Assembly: GCF_032362555.1 (NCBI RefSeq) | Contig: NC_083510.1 | Span: forward strand, 6,475,501 to 6,539,500 | DNA: 64,000 nucleotides | Origin: Amyelois transitella | Lineage: Eukaryota; Arthropoda; Insecta; Lepidoptera; Pyralidae | Direction: 5' to 3' | In this document: positions 23,126 through 35,015 of the stretch, in pieces | How the letters are laid out: every line of letters begins with the position of its first letter | Numbering within the stretch: position 1 is the first letter of the stretch | The notes under the pieces: model-generated | Databases searched by the model: none | Told to the model about the DNA's origin: nothing | What the model saw: only the letters and a program-made list of their open reading frames with translations | Made by a program: the position numbers and the translations under genes

Positions 23126-23790
23126 CATTTCTGCTGAAATCAGCCGTCTTCCATTGGTGTCAACCGGTACAAGAATTTTTCACTTTCTTTAGAATCGAGG
23201 TCGATTCCTTAGCTCGAGATGATTGATTTTATTCCACTCTGCCAGAATGCAAAGTTTAAATATTTGTATTTGGAAAATATTATGATAGAATTCGTCAGTT
23301 ATTTCATGCGTAGGCAGTTAAATCAACATCCTCTTCTATATACCATTGATCTATGTGTACGTATTAATAAATTACGAGAGTGTTGTAAAGAATCGGACAG
23401 TCTCGTGTGAACTCTTGCGCAACGGGCCGCGGAGCCCGGCCTATACTGTGACTTACAGGACGACACAAGGTAAAATTATGATTGAAATTGTCTCATTATA
23501 TCAATCAAAGTTAGTTCAAATGTTATAGGTAAAAGTTAAGCACGTTACAATTTCTTATGAATCTTTTGAATCAAACCTTTGATAAAAATGCATTTACATT
23601 ATTATACGTGCTGTTGTGTAGGTATGACAATGTTGAAACACATAAATATGAACTACATGGTGTTTAATCTACTTTCTCATCATTCCCATCTAACGAAACT
23701 AATTTGTGCATTTTTTATTAGTCGACCTTTGGGTTAAGCAGGGAAATTAAGTGGGTGTTAAAGTAATTATCGGATAAACCTACATTTAGT

Positions 23791-23965
23791 GCGGGTTTCC
23801 TTACGATAATTTCCCTCACCGTAAGAGCATCGGTTAGTATTCAAACTAATGTACATAACTTTGGAAATAGTCATTGGTACATAGCCGAGGTGGGATTTGA
23901 ACCTGTGCCTTCTGCGCATCACGCGTTCTTTCATCACCTTACTGATTCGACCACCGACGCTCTTA
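23791..23965 (-). repeat. Family B SINE, tRNA-like head
   Basis: On the - strand it starts AGAGCGTCGGTGGTCGAATC (A-box-like TGGTCGAATCAGTAAGG), followed by a B-box-like AGGTTCAAATCCCACC. It continues to ACGGTGAGGGAAATTATCGT and AAGGAAACCCGC. These are internal pol III promoter elements of a tRNA-derived SINE. The 61-codon frame at 23890-24075 overlaps it and is not a gene. Confidence 0.7.
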
Positions 23966-24393
23966 GTATTTACTCAGATATAACTACATTTATGTATCTT
24001 AATAAGCAACTACACACTAATAACATATATACGAGTATTATTAATATAATAAATATACATTACACACTTAAATAAACAATACAATTATTATGAGCATATA
24101 CTGAAAAGGAAATTCTTTATATACATAAGTATATAATAACATTTATGTCACTCAAATGCCTTAAATGAAATGCTCAGCTCTCGATGAGCTTGAGAAAGAC
24201 AGGGTAAGACGAAACTCCTTATTACTCATTATATGTATTGATTCGTGCGTAAATGGAAACACCTAACACTATGGGTAATGGGTTCTGAAACAATCCTAAA
24301 AGGTTACCTTCTCAATACTTTATGTTGAAAATCTTAATCTTTAAAATTTCACTTCTAACGTTAGAAATCTTTGTTTCTCTTTAATTCTAAATG

Positions 24394-24579
24394 TATAAAA
24401 GTGGATACTGAATCACTGTCATATCAACACAAAGTCTTTATATTATGGCATATGAGAGAATATCCCGAAATTTCTCGAAAATAACGAGATTTTCTTTTAA
24501 ATTGGGCGTAACAGCAGGCGTAGACTGCGCCTGTACAATAACTTTCCCTTCCACTACATATCTAACAGACAAATATTAA
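24394..24579 (+). CDS. Candidate small gene: TATA box and 44-residue ORF
   Basis: TATAAAA at 24394-24400 is followed by TCATATCAAC, and the first ATG (24445) opens a 44-codon frame ending at 24579. The predicted peptide is basic at the N-terminus (MAYERISRNFSKITRF) and then has FKLGVTAGVDCACT. The FKxGVTAG stretch faintly recalls the start of the MICOS subunit MIC13/QIL1, but the rest does not follow it. It could be a first exon, a decayed retrocopy or chance. Confidence 0.2.
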
Positions 24580-26000
24580 ATGTATTCCAAAAAGAAAATT
24601 CCTAATTTCACCTTAACTACAGAAATATTATTAGTACCCTTAAATCCTATAATCAGTTACAATTCTATAATCAGTAACTATAAATCTATTAAATTTACCA
24701 AAAATAAATTATAAAGATTATCATAATGCATAAACCATTTGAAAAATATTGTTAACCCCAAATTCAATGTATTTTAAGCGAAAGAGGACTTTTGGACAAC
24801 GCATACATTGAATACCAAATATACAGTACCATATAAAAGCAATAAGGATTTCAAATTATTGCTTACAATAATAATTCATTAAAACTTTCACGTGTACGTT
24901 TATTATAAAAAACCATTAAACCTGTTCGACAGGTGTCTTTATTGCCATTTTATGATTTAAATTTTATATAGTAATATGATATTGGTAATTTATTCAAGAA
25001 TTTGCAAGATTTATCCGCCAATGCTAGTTCAATAATCTTTGAATTTCGTTAGGCAAATAATTTGTAATGCACCTTTGTTAATGTAGAATATTAACCCTTA
25101 TAATACAGTCAGGTAAAAGTACCCAAAATGGCCAATCTGAGGATACATGCTAGACTTGTATTTCTTCAAATTTTGCTGCTATCCTTAATGAATATATATG
25201 TTCCATGATCAGGTCAACTAGTGGATTGATAATATTTAATATAACGGTATTATATTCTTGTTTTTAAAAACTTCACGTGTATTTATTATTAATGGCGTAT
25301 TAATTTATCTAAGTAACCCATGATTTATTGAGTCAAATAAAATAGCATAATGACTAAACCTGTCGTACTCCTTTTTTGATTATTTTATTAAATATTGATG
25401 CCCTTGAATAGATGATTTCAATTTGTGATTAAAATTTGAATAATATGAGATATGATATAATACATCGAAGTTACGCCTTCAACGATATAATATTAGTATG
25501 TCTGGTATAAACAATTACTCGAATACTTTAATTTATAGATGATAAAATACTTAATAAGGCCCATTTGTTAATAGTATTTCTTACTTAAATATGTCACATT
25601 AAAATACTGTTATGTGAAAATAGAATTTAAAAAAAATTGTCTCACAAAGGTCGGATGGGCCTGATTACGATTTTATAGGTCTGGTAGCTCATTTGACCTG
25701 CCTATTCTAGTTATTACGGATGTTGTCGTACAGGTTTTATTATTAAAGTGTGTAACATGTACAACAATATATATATTAAACTAATTAATTGAAATTAACG
25801 TACAGTCCTTCAAAATGCATAATGAATATCAAATGTTTAAAAAATAGACTGAAAGAGTATAAAACGTTTATAAATTAGAATGTCTTTTTATTATTAATTA
25901 TTTATTAATTCTAATAATTTCATATTAAACGTTCACCAAATACTGTTAAAGAAGATAAGTCATTTAAACAAAAGTCCGAATTCGATTAAGTTCATATATT
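24580..26000. other. Intergenic, AT-rich, no gene seen
   Basis: Stops are dense in all frames. I see no repeat boundary, RR motif or promoter pattern. Confidence 0.55.
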
Positions 26001-26222
26001 GATGCCGGGAACCACACGAAAAGAAGAATAAGACCACTTCATCTCTTTCCCATGGATGTCGTAAAAGGCCACTAAAGGATAGGCTTATAAACCTGCAAGC
26101 AACCTGTCACTCTTTGAATTCAAATTCCGTCATTATGCCACATAGCTGAACGTGGCCTATCAGTCTTTTAATGATTGTTGACTCTGTCTACCCCGCAAGG
26201 GAAATAGTGTGATCATAAGTTT
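26001..26222 (+). repeat. Family A SINE-like element
   Basis: GATGCCGGGAACCACACGA, ACCACTTCATCTCTTTCCCA, TGGATGTCGTAAAAGGC, GCTGAACGTGGCCTATCAGT and CCCCGCAAGGGAAATAG are in family order. The tail is eroded. Confidence 0.8.
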
Positions 26223-27790
26223 GTCTATTTAGGAAAATTTTAACAGTACAGCTGATAAAAGCATTTAAAAATATAAGGAAGTAGCCATAAATCAATCAGA
26301 AACGCCCATACGCTGTTAACAATTAGCAATAACAGTTAAGGTTACAGAAGATGTTGAATTTAACATCACCGTATTTTTTTACATTAATACTTTATGCCGA
26401 CCTCATATTAAATTGTGTAAGGTCTATTCCGGAAAAAAAAATTTTGTGAATGTGATCTGCAAAAGTAATTTTAAGTATATTTAAAAGACTAATTTAACTC
26501 TATGCCAATTCTGCTTCTTTATTTAACTAGAGAAATCATTAGAATATCTTTAATAGAAAAATGACCAATCACAATTATAAGCATACTGTGAGCATACGAA
26601 TTAGGCGTAATATTTCCAAAATTACTTGGGTTCAGTCAATTTCATCGAATTATTAAAAAATCTAATCGCTTTATCTTCGTGACATCCGAATGCCACGCGA
26701 TATTCAAAAAATATTTCTACGAGGTGATAATAAAACGTGACCTTACCAGTACCTACTGAGAGTTTTAGCGAATATTTTCAAGGTGCGTAAATATCCGGCT
26801 ATGCGTAACTTAATGTGTAGTATCACCTATATATTTAAAAAAGACACATAAAAACCCTCACGTTCCCCACATTTAGCTGCTTTTCTTTTTTCTTTAATAA
26901 ACAACTAATAAAAACCATCATTATACAAATAAATATATTTTAATTGATTAAAATGCAAAACTTTTAAATCTGTATTTAATTTAATATTGGATTCGATAAT
27001 GACAATTTTGCCACCCACAAGTCGAGCAAAGTTCCAGTATTAGGCCTACTACCGCCAATTCAGTCAAATTTTCAAGACTGTTGGACTGTTTAAAATATTA
27101 GTGTTGCTTAGCACACAAAATAAAAATATTTCATACTTTATATACGACCAAAAACAGCAGATAAAGCCGCAGGTGACATTATTTGTTGGCTTTGAACTAC
27201 TATTAGGATTTTCCATAGCGATTTGTATATATTAGGTATAGTGGTGAATTTGCCATGAATATGGATCCAGTTAATTAAAATAAAAATTATCAAGTGTCAT
27301 TATCTCATCTTCGATAAAATACCGGTTTAAGTTCAATAGAACATGCGGTTATATTAAAATATAAATTACACATTAGTTTTCGTAAAACTGAACCAAACGA
27401 CTTATTCTACATTCCTAAAACAGTTTTATCTTACAATACTAAGAATAATATACATATTTTCTGCCCATTAAAATAATGTTGAACAGTAGATATAATTAAG
27501 TTAATTAAAATTACGTATATAAACAAATAATGAATTTCTTCCAAGCAAGTTTTGGATCCTATACGCAAACTACGGCGGTAAATAAGCGAGCGTTGCCTTA
27601 AAAGCTTGTAACTCTTTAAATAATTCTTAAATTTTTAAAACATACATTTTTTTAATACATACCTTACTACGAGTACCTTTCATATAAGTATAAGTTAAAA
27701 AGTTATCTATGAAATTGCCAATATCAATAAAGAAACAATAAATTTATATTTTACCGTAAGCTGTTATCAGAATTTAAGGTGGTTTTAATT

Positions 27791-27798
27791 TATAAAAG
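27791..27798 (+). promoter_or_regulatory. Candidate TATA box of the l(3)mbn-like gene
   Basis: TATAAAAG lies 212 bp upstream of the ATG exon. The ATG directly follows a splice acceptor, so a short 5' UTR exon could start near 27821. The donor of that exon is not clear. Confidence 0.35.
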
Positions 27799-28002
27799 AG
27801 TGGGCAATAATATTTTATGGATAAGCTTAATTTATGACTTGACTGTGCGATATAAGGTTGTGTCTAATTTTGTAGTGAACCGAATTCATTATCATAAAAC
27901 TAATATGCAATTTGATAAATTTATAAACATAATATTATTGACCTGAGAAATTCCTCTTGAGAACTCTATGAAGATTAACACATTGTTTCTTTTTAATTCC
28001 AG

Positions 28003-31000
28003 ATGTTTCCATCATCTAGAAGACTCTACATACTAGTCACGATATTGGCATGTTTCCTTCAAGCTCATGGTGCTGATAAATATACGGATGAAAATAGACC
28101 ATATGAATTTGGCTTTAACATCGAAGGAGAACAACACAGGCATGAAAAGAAAGGTAATGGACATCTTCATCTCATCTCTCAAAGCTATAAAAATGTGTCA
28201 AGGCTTAACAAAAGTTAAAATTTTAATGTAGGTACTTCTTATCACTTCAAAATAGCAGTACTGGGAACGAATAACATAAAAGGAATACTAAAATAAAATT
28301 CACGGAAATAATTAATCCAAGTTTTAAGGTAGCTAGCGAATATTATAAATTTTGTTTTATTAAATATTTGAGAATTAAATTAATGACACTCATCATAATC
28401 CATATCTATTTAAATAATCACAGTCACATGCGAAAAAAGACGCCAATTAGCGTGTTAGCATAAATTTTGTTTTGCGTTACAAAGCGTGACTCCGAAATTT
28501 AAATATTTAAATTTATTTCTTGTAGAATATTTATTTTCTTAACATTAAATAAAAATGCACCAGCATTTCAATTGTTTGAGTATTTACGACATATAATTAA
28601 TATTTATTACACGATTTCAACTAAAAATAAAAAAAAAATATTTTTGATAACTGAAATTTCTAGTATATGTACAGTGTTTTTATTTGCTGTTACATACATA
28701 CATACATACATACATATAGTCACGTCTATATCCCTTGCGGGCTAGACAGAGCCAACAATCTTGAAATGACTGACAGGCCACGTTCAGCGTTTTGGCTCGA
28801 TGGTAGAATTGAGACTCAAGTAGTGACAGGTTGCTAGCCCATCGCCTAAAAGTAGAATCCCAAGTTTATAAGCCTATCCCTTAGTCGCCTTTTACGACAT
28901 CCATGGGAACGAGATGGAGTGGTCCTATTCTTTTTTTATATTGGTGCCGGGAACCACACAGCATTTGCTGTTAATGTTCCTATATATTTAAAGATCTTTA
29001 ATTACTCTCTATTTTGTAATCAATTCACACAAACAATAATTCTATTGAACGTAAGACACCTATCGTTAGCAGTCCTTAAATATTTATTTTAATAAACCCC
29101 TAAAAGCAATTAATACTGGTTCATGTTTTTTTTTTTAATTTAATAACTATTTTTCAAATTATCAAAAGTATTTCTGCATATTTTGTAAACATAAAACAGA
29201 CTAGACGACGCCACCCGTAGCTTTGTCGCGTTTTTTCATTCATTAACATCACTAACCAATAAATTTTCTTAAATTTTATAGGTTAGTATATTATACATCT
29301 AATTGTCAGTTTTGACTTTTACGTCACTTTGAATAAAGAACATTCATTATGAGCACATTATTTGATAATCTACAAGATAAGAACTGAATGAAGCATCTAA
29401 ACCAGGCACTTAACTTTTATTTGAATAGTCTTTTTATATACGTCTGGCACATTAGACACGTTATCATAGAAGCAATCGTTAACACGATATCAATATAATT
29501 ATGTTTTTAATTTAGCTACTGATATATTATTGAAGGATAATTCTTAAACATTACTTATTTATTAAAAGGATGTAATAATATCATGTTCATCATGTAGTTC
29601 TATATAAAACGTATCTTTTTTTTTATTTGATTTTTAAGAACTACCTACAGAAAGTATTACAAACATCACGTAACTAGGTACGAGATTTAGATAAATCTCA
29701 TCTTATTTAATCCGTCTTTAGTAAACACATTTCTCAATATAAATAGCCCCTAATGAAACGGCATATGACATCATGCGCTAAATTGGCTTAAGTAAACTTA
29801 AGTTAACAGCACATTATTGAACCAGCAATAAACGAGTATTCGATAATGATAAATATTTGATTTCATCACAATTTCGATCGTACTTCCTCGTCAATTAGGA
29901 TTACATTGAAATCATTATTAATACAAAACTTTTGAATTAAAAAATCATTTATAATTTTTGACCCTCTTGTAGATTAAGGAGATCCCAAAACATTTTTAGT
30001 TAACGTGTAGGTAATTTCAATCTTTGATTAATATCTTCAAAACAGCTAACTTAAATATGATTATTTATAATTTGGTTTTGATTTATTAACTAAGCAAATA
30101 AACAAGGAGAATGTGAATATAGAGAAGGAAATACTCAGACGAAAGACCTTGATCAAATCCTGAGAAAGTTACGTTAGAATAACGAGCTTGTTATGAATGT
30201 GAATGAAGCGAAGGAAATATGCAGATATCGCGGCAAGTGGAGAGATGTAGTGTTTGCCTACCTTTCCGGGAAAGGGGCATATTTCTATATATGTATATTA
30301 TTAATTAAATCACATGATTTAAATATGTTTTCAAAGTTTAGGATGAAAATTGCAATAATGAGCGATTATAAAATATAAGCAATGTGTTTGTTTCAGATGA
30401 GAAAGGTTTGATCATGGGTGAATTTGGGTTCATCACAGCGGATGGAGTGTACCACGTCACAGTTTATGCAACAGATGAGAATGGGAATTTCAAAATCTTG
30501 TCAATGAAAAATATTCGTGTAAAACCATGTAAGTAATCCATGCTAATATTATAAATTGTTTGTTTGTCAGTCTTTCATGACATAACTGCTGAACCAATCT
30601 CCTTGAAATTTAGCAAACATATAGTGTGGAGTACAAAAAAGATTGTACGGAACGCGAACTTTAAGTAAATAAAATAAAATAAAAACAAGAGTAAACAGTA
30701 TACTTTTATCAAACCACTTCAATGGTAAAGAATCAAAAATTTCAGTTTAACTAATCTAATCATTTGGTTTTTTAGATCCAACTGGACCCGAAAGACAAGG
30801 TCATTCGCTGCCACTCCCACCGTCTCAATCCCAACCAGGGCCGCAGCCAGGACCGCAGCCAGCGGCACCAGCGCAGACTCCACCCAGAAATATTCCAGGA
30901 CCTGTCGCACCAGCGCCAGCTAAAACTTGCTCCTCCTGTAGTATTCCAACTACTACCACTATTAGACCAGCTTTACCAAGTGCGCCCGTGGGAAATCCAA

Positions 31001-31839
31001 ACTATCCTTCTCAAGGCAACACCAATTATCCATCACAAGGAGCTAACGCAAACTACCCAGGATCAAATGCAGGCAGCAATCCTCCACCGGGATCTGGAAA
31101 CCCTAACTATCCAGCACCAAATGCACCTACTAATTTTGCATCAGGGCCAAGCAATACTAACTCTCCTGGTTCCTATCCAGCTGGAAATTTCCCATCAGGC
31201 GGGGGCAATCCAAACTATCCAGGACAAAATGGTGGCAATAACAACCAAGGACAAAATTATCCAGAATCGAATGGAGGAAACGGTCCACTTTCCGGTGGTA
31301 ATCAAAATTATCCAAATTCTCCTAATTATTCTCAAAATAATCCTCAAGGATCAAATTACCCCGGTCCAGGACAACAACCTTCTGGTGAAAGAAATCCAAA
31401 ACAGTATGAACCTCAGCAACCAGGAACTCCGCAGAAACCGACTTTGACCTACGCACAAATGCAAATAGTCGATAGTAATACCGACATTCACAAAAAGGAA
31501 CCGAATGAAAGAGATGGGTTACCTGATGGCCTCACTAAAGATGATATGAGTAAACTCTTGTACACATTTAACTACACGGTTGGGTTCCATGGGCATTTTG
31601 AGGAAGGCTATGCTAACGGAGCTAAACAGGGATACTATTTTGTAACAGGAAGGAACGGAGTGAGAACAAGAGTAGATTACGTAGCTGACGAGAAAGGCTT
31701 TAGACCTAAAATCACTCAGGAAGTACTAGACTTACTATCTGATGATGTGCCAAAACCTGAAACAGAAAAAGATGAGAAATTCGGTTTAAAAGGATACGAA
31801 TTCAAATGGCTGTACTACCCAGTGGACAGTAAGCGTTAG
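28003..31839 (+). CDS. l(3)mbn: l(3)mbn-like two-module cuticle protein
   Basis: Three coding exons, 28003-28153, 30397-30528 and 30776-31839, give 448 residues. The ATG follows a TTCCAG acceptor, implying a 5' UTR intron. Residues 1-23 are a signal peptide. Residues 34-94 form an N-terminal RR-like module ([39 protein letters not shown]). Residues 95-356 are a low-complexity linker, Pro/Gln-rich and then repeats around NPNYP, NYPSQG and SNYPGPG, with one CSSC pair. Residues 357-407 form a second RR module ([37 protein letters not shown]), followed by a charged tail. This matches my knowledge of Drosophila and lepidopteran lethal(3)malignant blood neoplasm proteins, secreted proteins related to cuticle proteins. 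The assignment is by motif recall only. AATAAA is at 31845-31850, just after the stop. The frame at 30980-31447 is a shadow of the linker. Confidence 0.82.
28682..28973 (-). repeat. Full-length family A SINE with target-site duplication
   Basis: The element occupies 28693-28962 (270 bp) and is flanked by perfect 11-bp direct repeats ATTTGCTGTTA at 28682-28692 and 28963-28973. On the - strand it begins GCTGTGTGGTTCCCGGCACC and ends in five or six TATG units. It sits in the first coding intron of the l(3)mbn-like gene. Confidence 0.92.
30190..30292 (+). repeat. Family R LINE 3' tail in an intron of the l(3)mbn-like gene
   Basis: GTGAATGAAGCGAAGGAAAT, GCAGATATCGCGGCAAGTGG and TTTGCCTACCTTTCCGGGAA, ending in ATATATGTATA. 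The 61-codon open frame here is the degenerate LINE C-terminus ([15 protein letters not shown]), not a host gene. Confidence 0.75.
30540..30630. repeat. Short interspersed repeat fragment
   Basis: TGTTTGTTTGTCAGTCTTTC, ATGACATAACTGCTGAACCA and ATCTCCTTGAAATTTAGCA are a recurrent moth repeat motif. It lies in the last intron of the l(3)mbn-like gene. Confidence 0.5.
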
Positions 31840-32090
31840 AAAACAATAAAATTGGTATTTTCAAATTATGCAGTTACCTGATATTGTTAATTTAAGTTTA
31901 ATTGGCTTTAAGATATTATTTACATAATCTTTTACTTATAGAATTTAACTTTAAACACTGCCTAGTGAACTGCCATAAAAATAATATTTGTAAATAAAAT
32001 ATTAAACCATTTTAAATAGTTTTAATGGAATTCCTATAGATATGATAATAGTACATTACGACAGAATTGTTTTAATAAAGTATGTACTGT

Positions 32091-32351
32091 GCCGTGTGGT
32101 TCCCGGCACCAATACAAAAAAGAATAGGACCACTCCATCTCTTTCCCATGGATGTCGTAAAAGGCGACTAAGGGATAGGCTTACAAACTTGAGATTCTTT
32201 TTTTAGATGGGCTAGCAACCTGTCACTATTTAGATCTCAATTCTGTCATTAAGCCAAATAGCTGAACGTGGCCGATCAGTCTTTTCAAGACTGTTGGCTC
32301 TATCTACCCCACAAGGGATATAGACGTGACCATATGTATGTATGAATGTAT
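32091..32351 (+). repeat. Family A SINE, near full length
   Basis: It starts GCCGTGTGGTTCCCGGCACC and keeps every family landmark to GGGATATAGACGTGACCATA and TATGTATGAATG. I could not find a matching target-site duplication. Confidence 0.88.
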
Positions 32352-32854
32352 TTATATGAAAAGTTGTGAATAGCATTCAGATATTTTATATACTTTATTG
32401 CTGATCTGCAAGTATACAATATAAGTGTGAACATATTTTTTTTTATATTTATACACAAACATGCAAGTGTTCTTTGTTCATTTGTTCTCCCACGTTTATT
32501 AAAAGGGATATCAATGAAAATAATGCATTCCCTTGTGCTTTAATATATTTCATTATTATTCAAGTGTTTATAAACCTAGATATATAAAGCCAGAGTTGGT
32601 TTGGAAATATTTATTTACCAGATAAGTTCATTATCCCCTACAAGTTTCATGTGACTTGGAAAAGACATAAACGCGCCTCAGCAAAGCCGTAAAAAATTTC
32701 AAAATGATTTCCACTGTGGTTTGCATATGCCGGTCTGGTGGCAAAGAAAAAGTATAGTTTGTACCAACTATCCTCGCGCATGGATTGTAAAAGCCAGTCA
32801 AGGAAAAGAAAATTTAGACTCTTTCTCTGAATTAATTTCATTTGACTAGACGGA

Positions 32855-32925
32855 TATTTTAAAATCTTGTAACTGTTAGGTCTGTCCACCCCGTAAAGAA
32901 GAAAGACGTGACATGAGTATACGTC
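32855..32925 (+). repeat. Family A tail fragment
   Basis: AACTGTTAGGTCTGTCCACC, CCGTAAAGAAGAAAGACGTG and ACATGAGTATACG are a decayed family A 3' end. The 114-codon antisense frame over 32647-32991 includes it and is not a supported gene. Confidence 0.45.
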
Positions 32926-33137
32926 GTAAACATATATTACGCCGTCGTTACGCCATCTACCATAACAACACTGAACTAAGTATACATACAAAAGTTAACA
33001 CTTTTAGATAACTTTTATCAATAGTTAATCTATGTATGTTCATATATTGAGTGCTTTTAGGTTGCTTTTATATGTGAAATCTTTAATATTTCATAGTCTA
33101 ATCACAAGATGTCATCTCAAAACTATTAATTTATTTT

Positions 33138-35015
33138 CAAAATAAAATAAAATAAATAAAATAAAATAAAAATATCTTTATTCACTCCACAACAAAATTG
33201 ACGTGGATACCAATAGAAATCAAAATCTTAATACTAGTTAAGTTTAAGTAACATTGAAGGAGATAAGTTCTAGGGTTTTAAGATAATACGAGTAATAATA
33301 CCATATAAAATAATCAATTTAGATGTGGAGATCTGGTGCCAACACTAGGCGTCAAAAACACCTGTATAGCAGGTCACCAGGTCCCCCCCCCCCCACGGAA
33401 TATGGCACATAGGTATTAAATCTACGAAATGGTACAATAATTACAAACAAGTTTTGCGTGATAACCCCTGCATTCAGCCCTAAGACGTTAGGTCTTGGCA
33501 TCAGTAAGATCGGTATTACTACTGAATGCAGAAGCCAGACATTATACACAAGGCTACGCTATGTACATACTTATAACTATATTTGAATAATAAAAATTCT
33601 TTAACACTTAGATTCCAAGAGAAATCGTCGAAAGTAAGGAGTAGTCAAACTAAAGGATGAAGCATATTCTCTGTTTCTTCATAAGAACAATGTAGAAGCC
33701 AGTTCGTAACAATTTTTTTGCATGAAAATTTGGTCAATGCGACAATAGAAAGTTTTGCATTGAGGTTTTTGTATAGAAAATGCCCTATAAAGCCAAAGAA
33801 TCGATTGGAAAACATAGTATTATATTTTGGAAAAGAGAGTTTAAGTCTGTTGTTACGGCCCAAAATATCAGGATGATAAGTTAATGTTGAGTGAAACTTC
33901 AAAACAGTGTCTAAAATAAATAGTTGTCTCACGGTAAGTACCTGCCATTCATTATATAGGTCAGATGTTGGGTATCGAAAAGGTTTAAATGCACTTACTT
34001 TGAGGACTGCTCTTTGAGCTCTTTCGAGTGTTATAAGATTAGTGACAGCAGCTCCGCCCCAAGAGGTTATGCAGTATGTGATAATGGATTGGCATAGAGC
34101 CTTATAGGTCATTTTTAGAACTTTCATATCGGCTACAGGGCGAAGTAGTTTAAAAATATATATCAATTTTCTCACTCGAGAAGATAATAGAGAAATATGT
34201 TGTTGAAAGGTCATATTAGAGTCAATTGTAACACCTAAGTATTTAACCGTGGTCACTCTCTCCAAAGCTGGGCAACCACAAGCTAAGGACTCGCAAAGTG
34301 GGGACGAGAAGTTATGTGAAATTATCTTATGAGTGCCTGTACTCGGGAGATTAATATTTCTCATACTATAGATCATGTATGATGACTTTGTGGTGTTAAG
34401 TGTTAGAATGTTCTCTGCAAGCCATTGATTAACTCTATTTAAGCCTAACTGTGCGGATTTAAATACTTCGGGCCAACTATCTCCAATGAAGACAAGTGCA
34501 GTGTCATCAGCAAATGACAGTACGTTACCATTCACAAGCTGAAGGTTTGTAAGGTCATTTATGTATACTAAAAAAAGGCTAGGGCCCAATATGCTGCCCT
34601 GCGGGACACCAAAATGCAGGGGACAATCAGAACTGAGATGGGGACCAATTTTGACAAGTTGTCTACGGTCGGTGAGGTAGCTACGAAGTAGATTGAGTTG
34701 AGTACCACGAACACCCAAGGCTTCTAATTTCGATAAAAGACGTGGTATCGAGAGTGTATCAAAAGCCTTGGCGAAGTCTAGGTAGACAGTGAGGCATTTT
34801 TGACCCGAGTCCAAAGCATCAGTAATAAGAGAGGTTAAAGTATCGACCGCTTGGGAAGTTGATCGGCCCGTGCGAAAGCCAAATTGATTCTCAGATAATA
34901 GATTATTTTTCTCGAGATAATGGATGAGACGTTTATTTAGAATGCGTTCTAGAATTTTTGAAAGTGCGGGTAGTATAGAGATGGGACAGTACTGTCTTTT
35001 ATTAAAAATAAGTCG
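33138..35015 (-). mobile_element. 5'-truncated non-LTR retrotransposon with reverse transcriptase
   Basis: The open frame runs 35015 down to 33645 (456 residues). RT motifs are in order: YCPISILPALSKILERIL (residues ~9-26; consensus YRPISLLP), FGFRTGRSTSQAV, LTVYLDFAKAFDTL with the first catalytic Asp (~80), FGVPQGSILGPSL (~135), and SFADDTALVF with the catalytic Asp pair (~170), then the thumb region. No endonuclease domain remains, and an in-frame stop lies at 35016-35018, so the element is 5' truncated there. The 3' UTR (33173-33644) contains a 12-C run at 33383-33394. The element ends in (TTTTA)n at 33138-33172 on the - strand, preceded by AATAAAGATA. The GVPQGS/YINDL signature and repeat-type tail suggest the CR1/L2-like group; the clade is inference. 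Confidence 0.88.

Noticed and set aside
28691..28712. CATA tandem repeat as an independent microsatellite
   Set aside because: It is the 3' tail of the SINE that ends there, inside the target-site duplication.
30980..31447. 155-codon frame rich in Ile/Gln/Leu
   Set aside because: Out-of-frame reading of the repetitive linker of the l(3)mbn-like gene.
33352..33549. 65-codon frame containing a Gly run
   Set aside because: It crosses the 12-C homopolymer in the LINE 3' UTR; the Gly stretch is that homopolymer translated.
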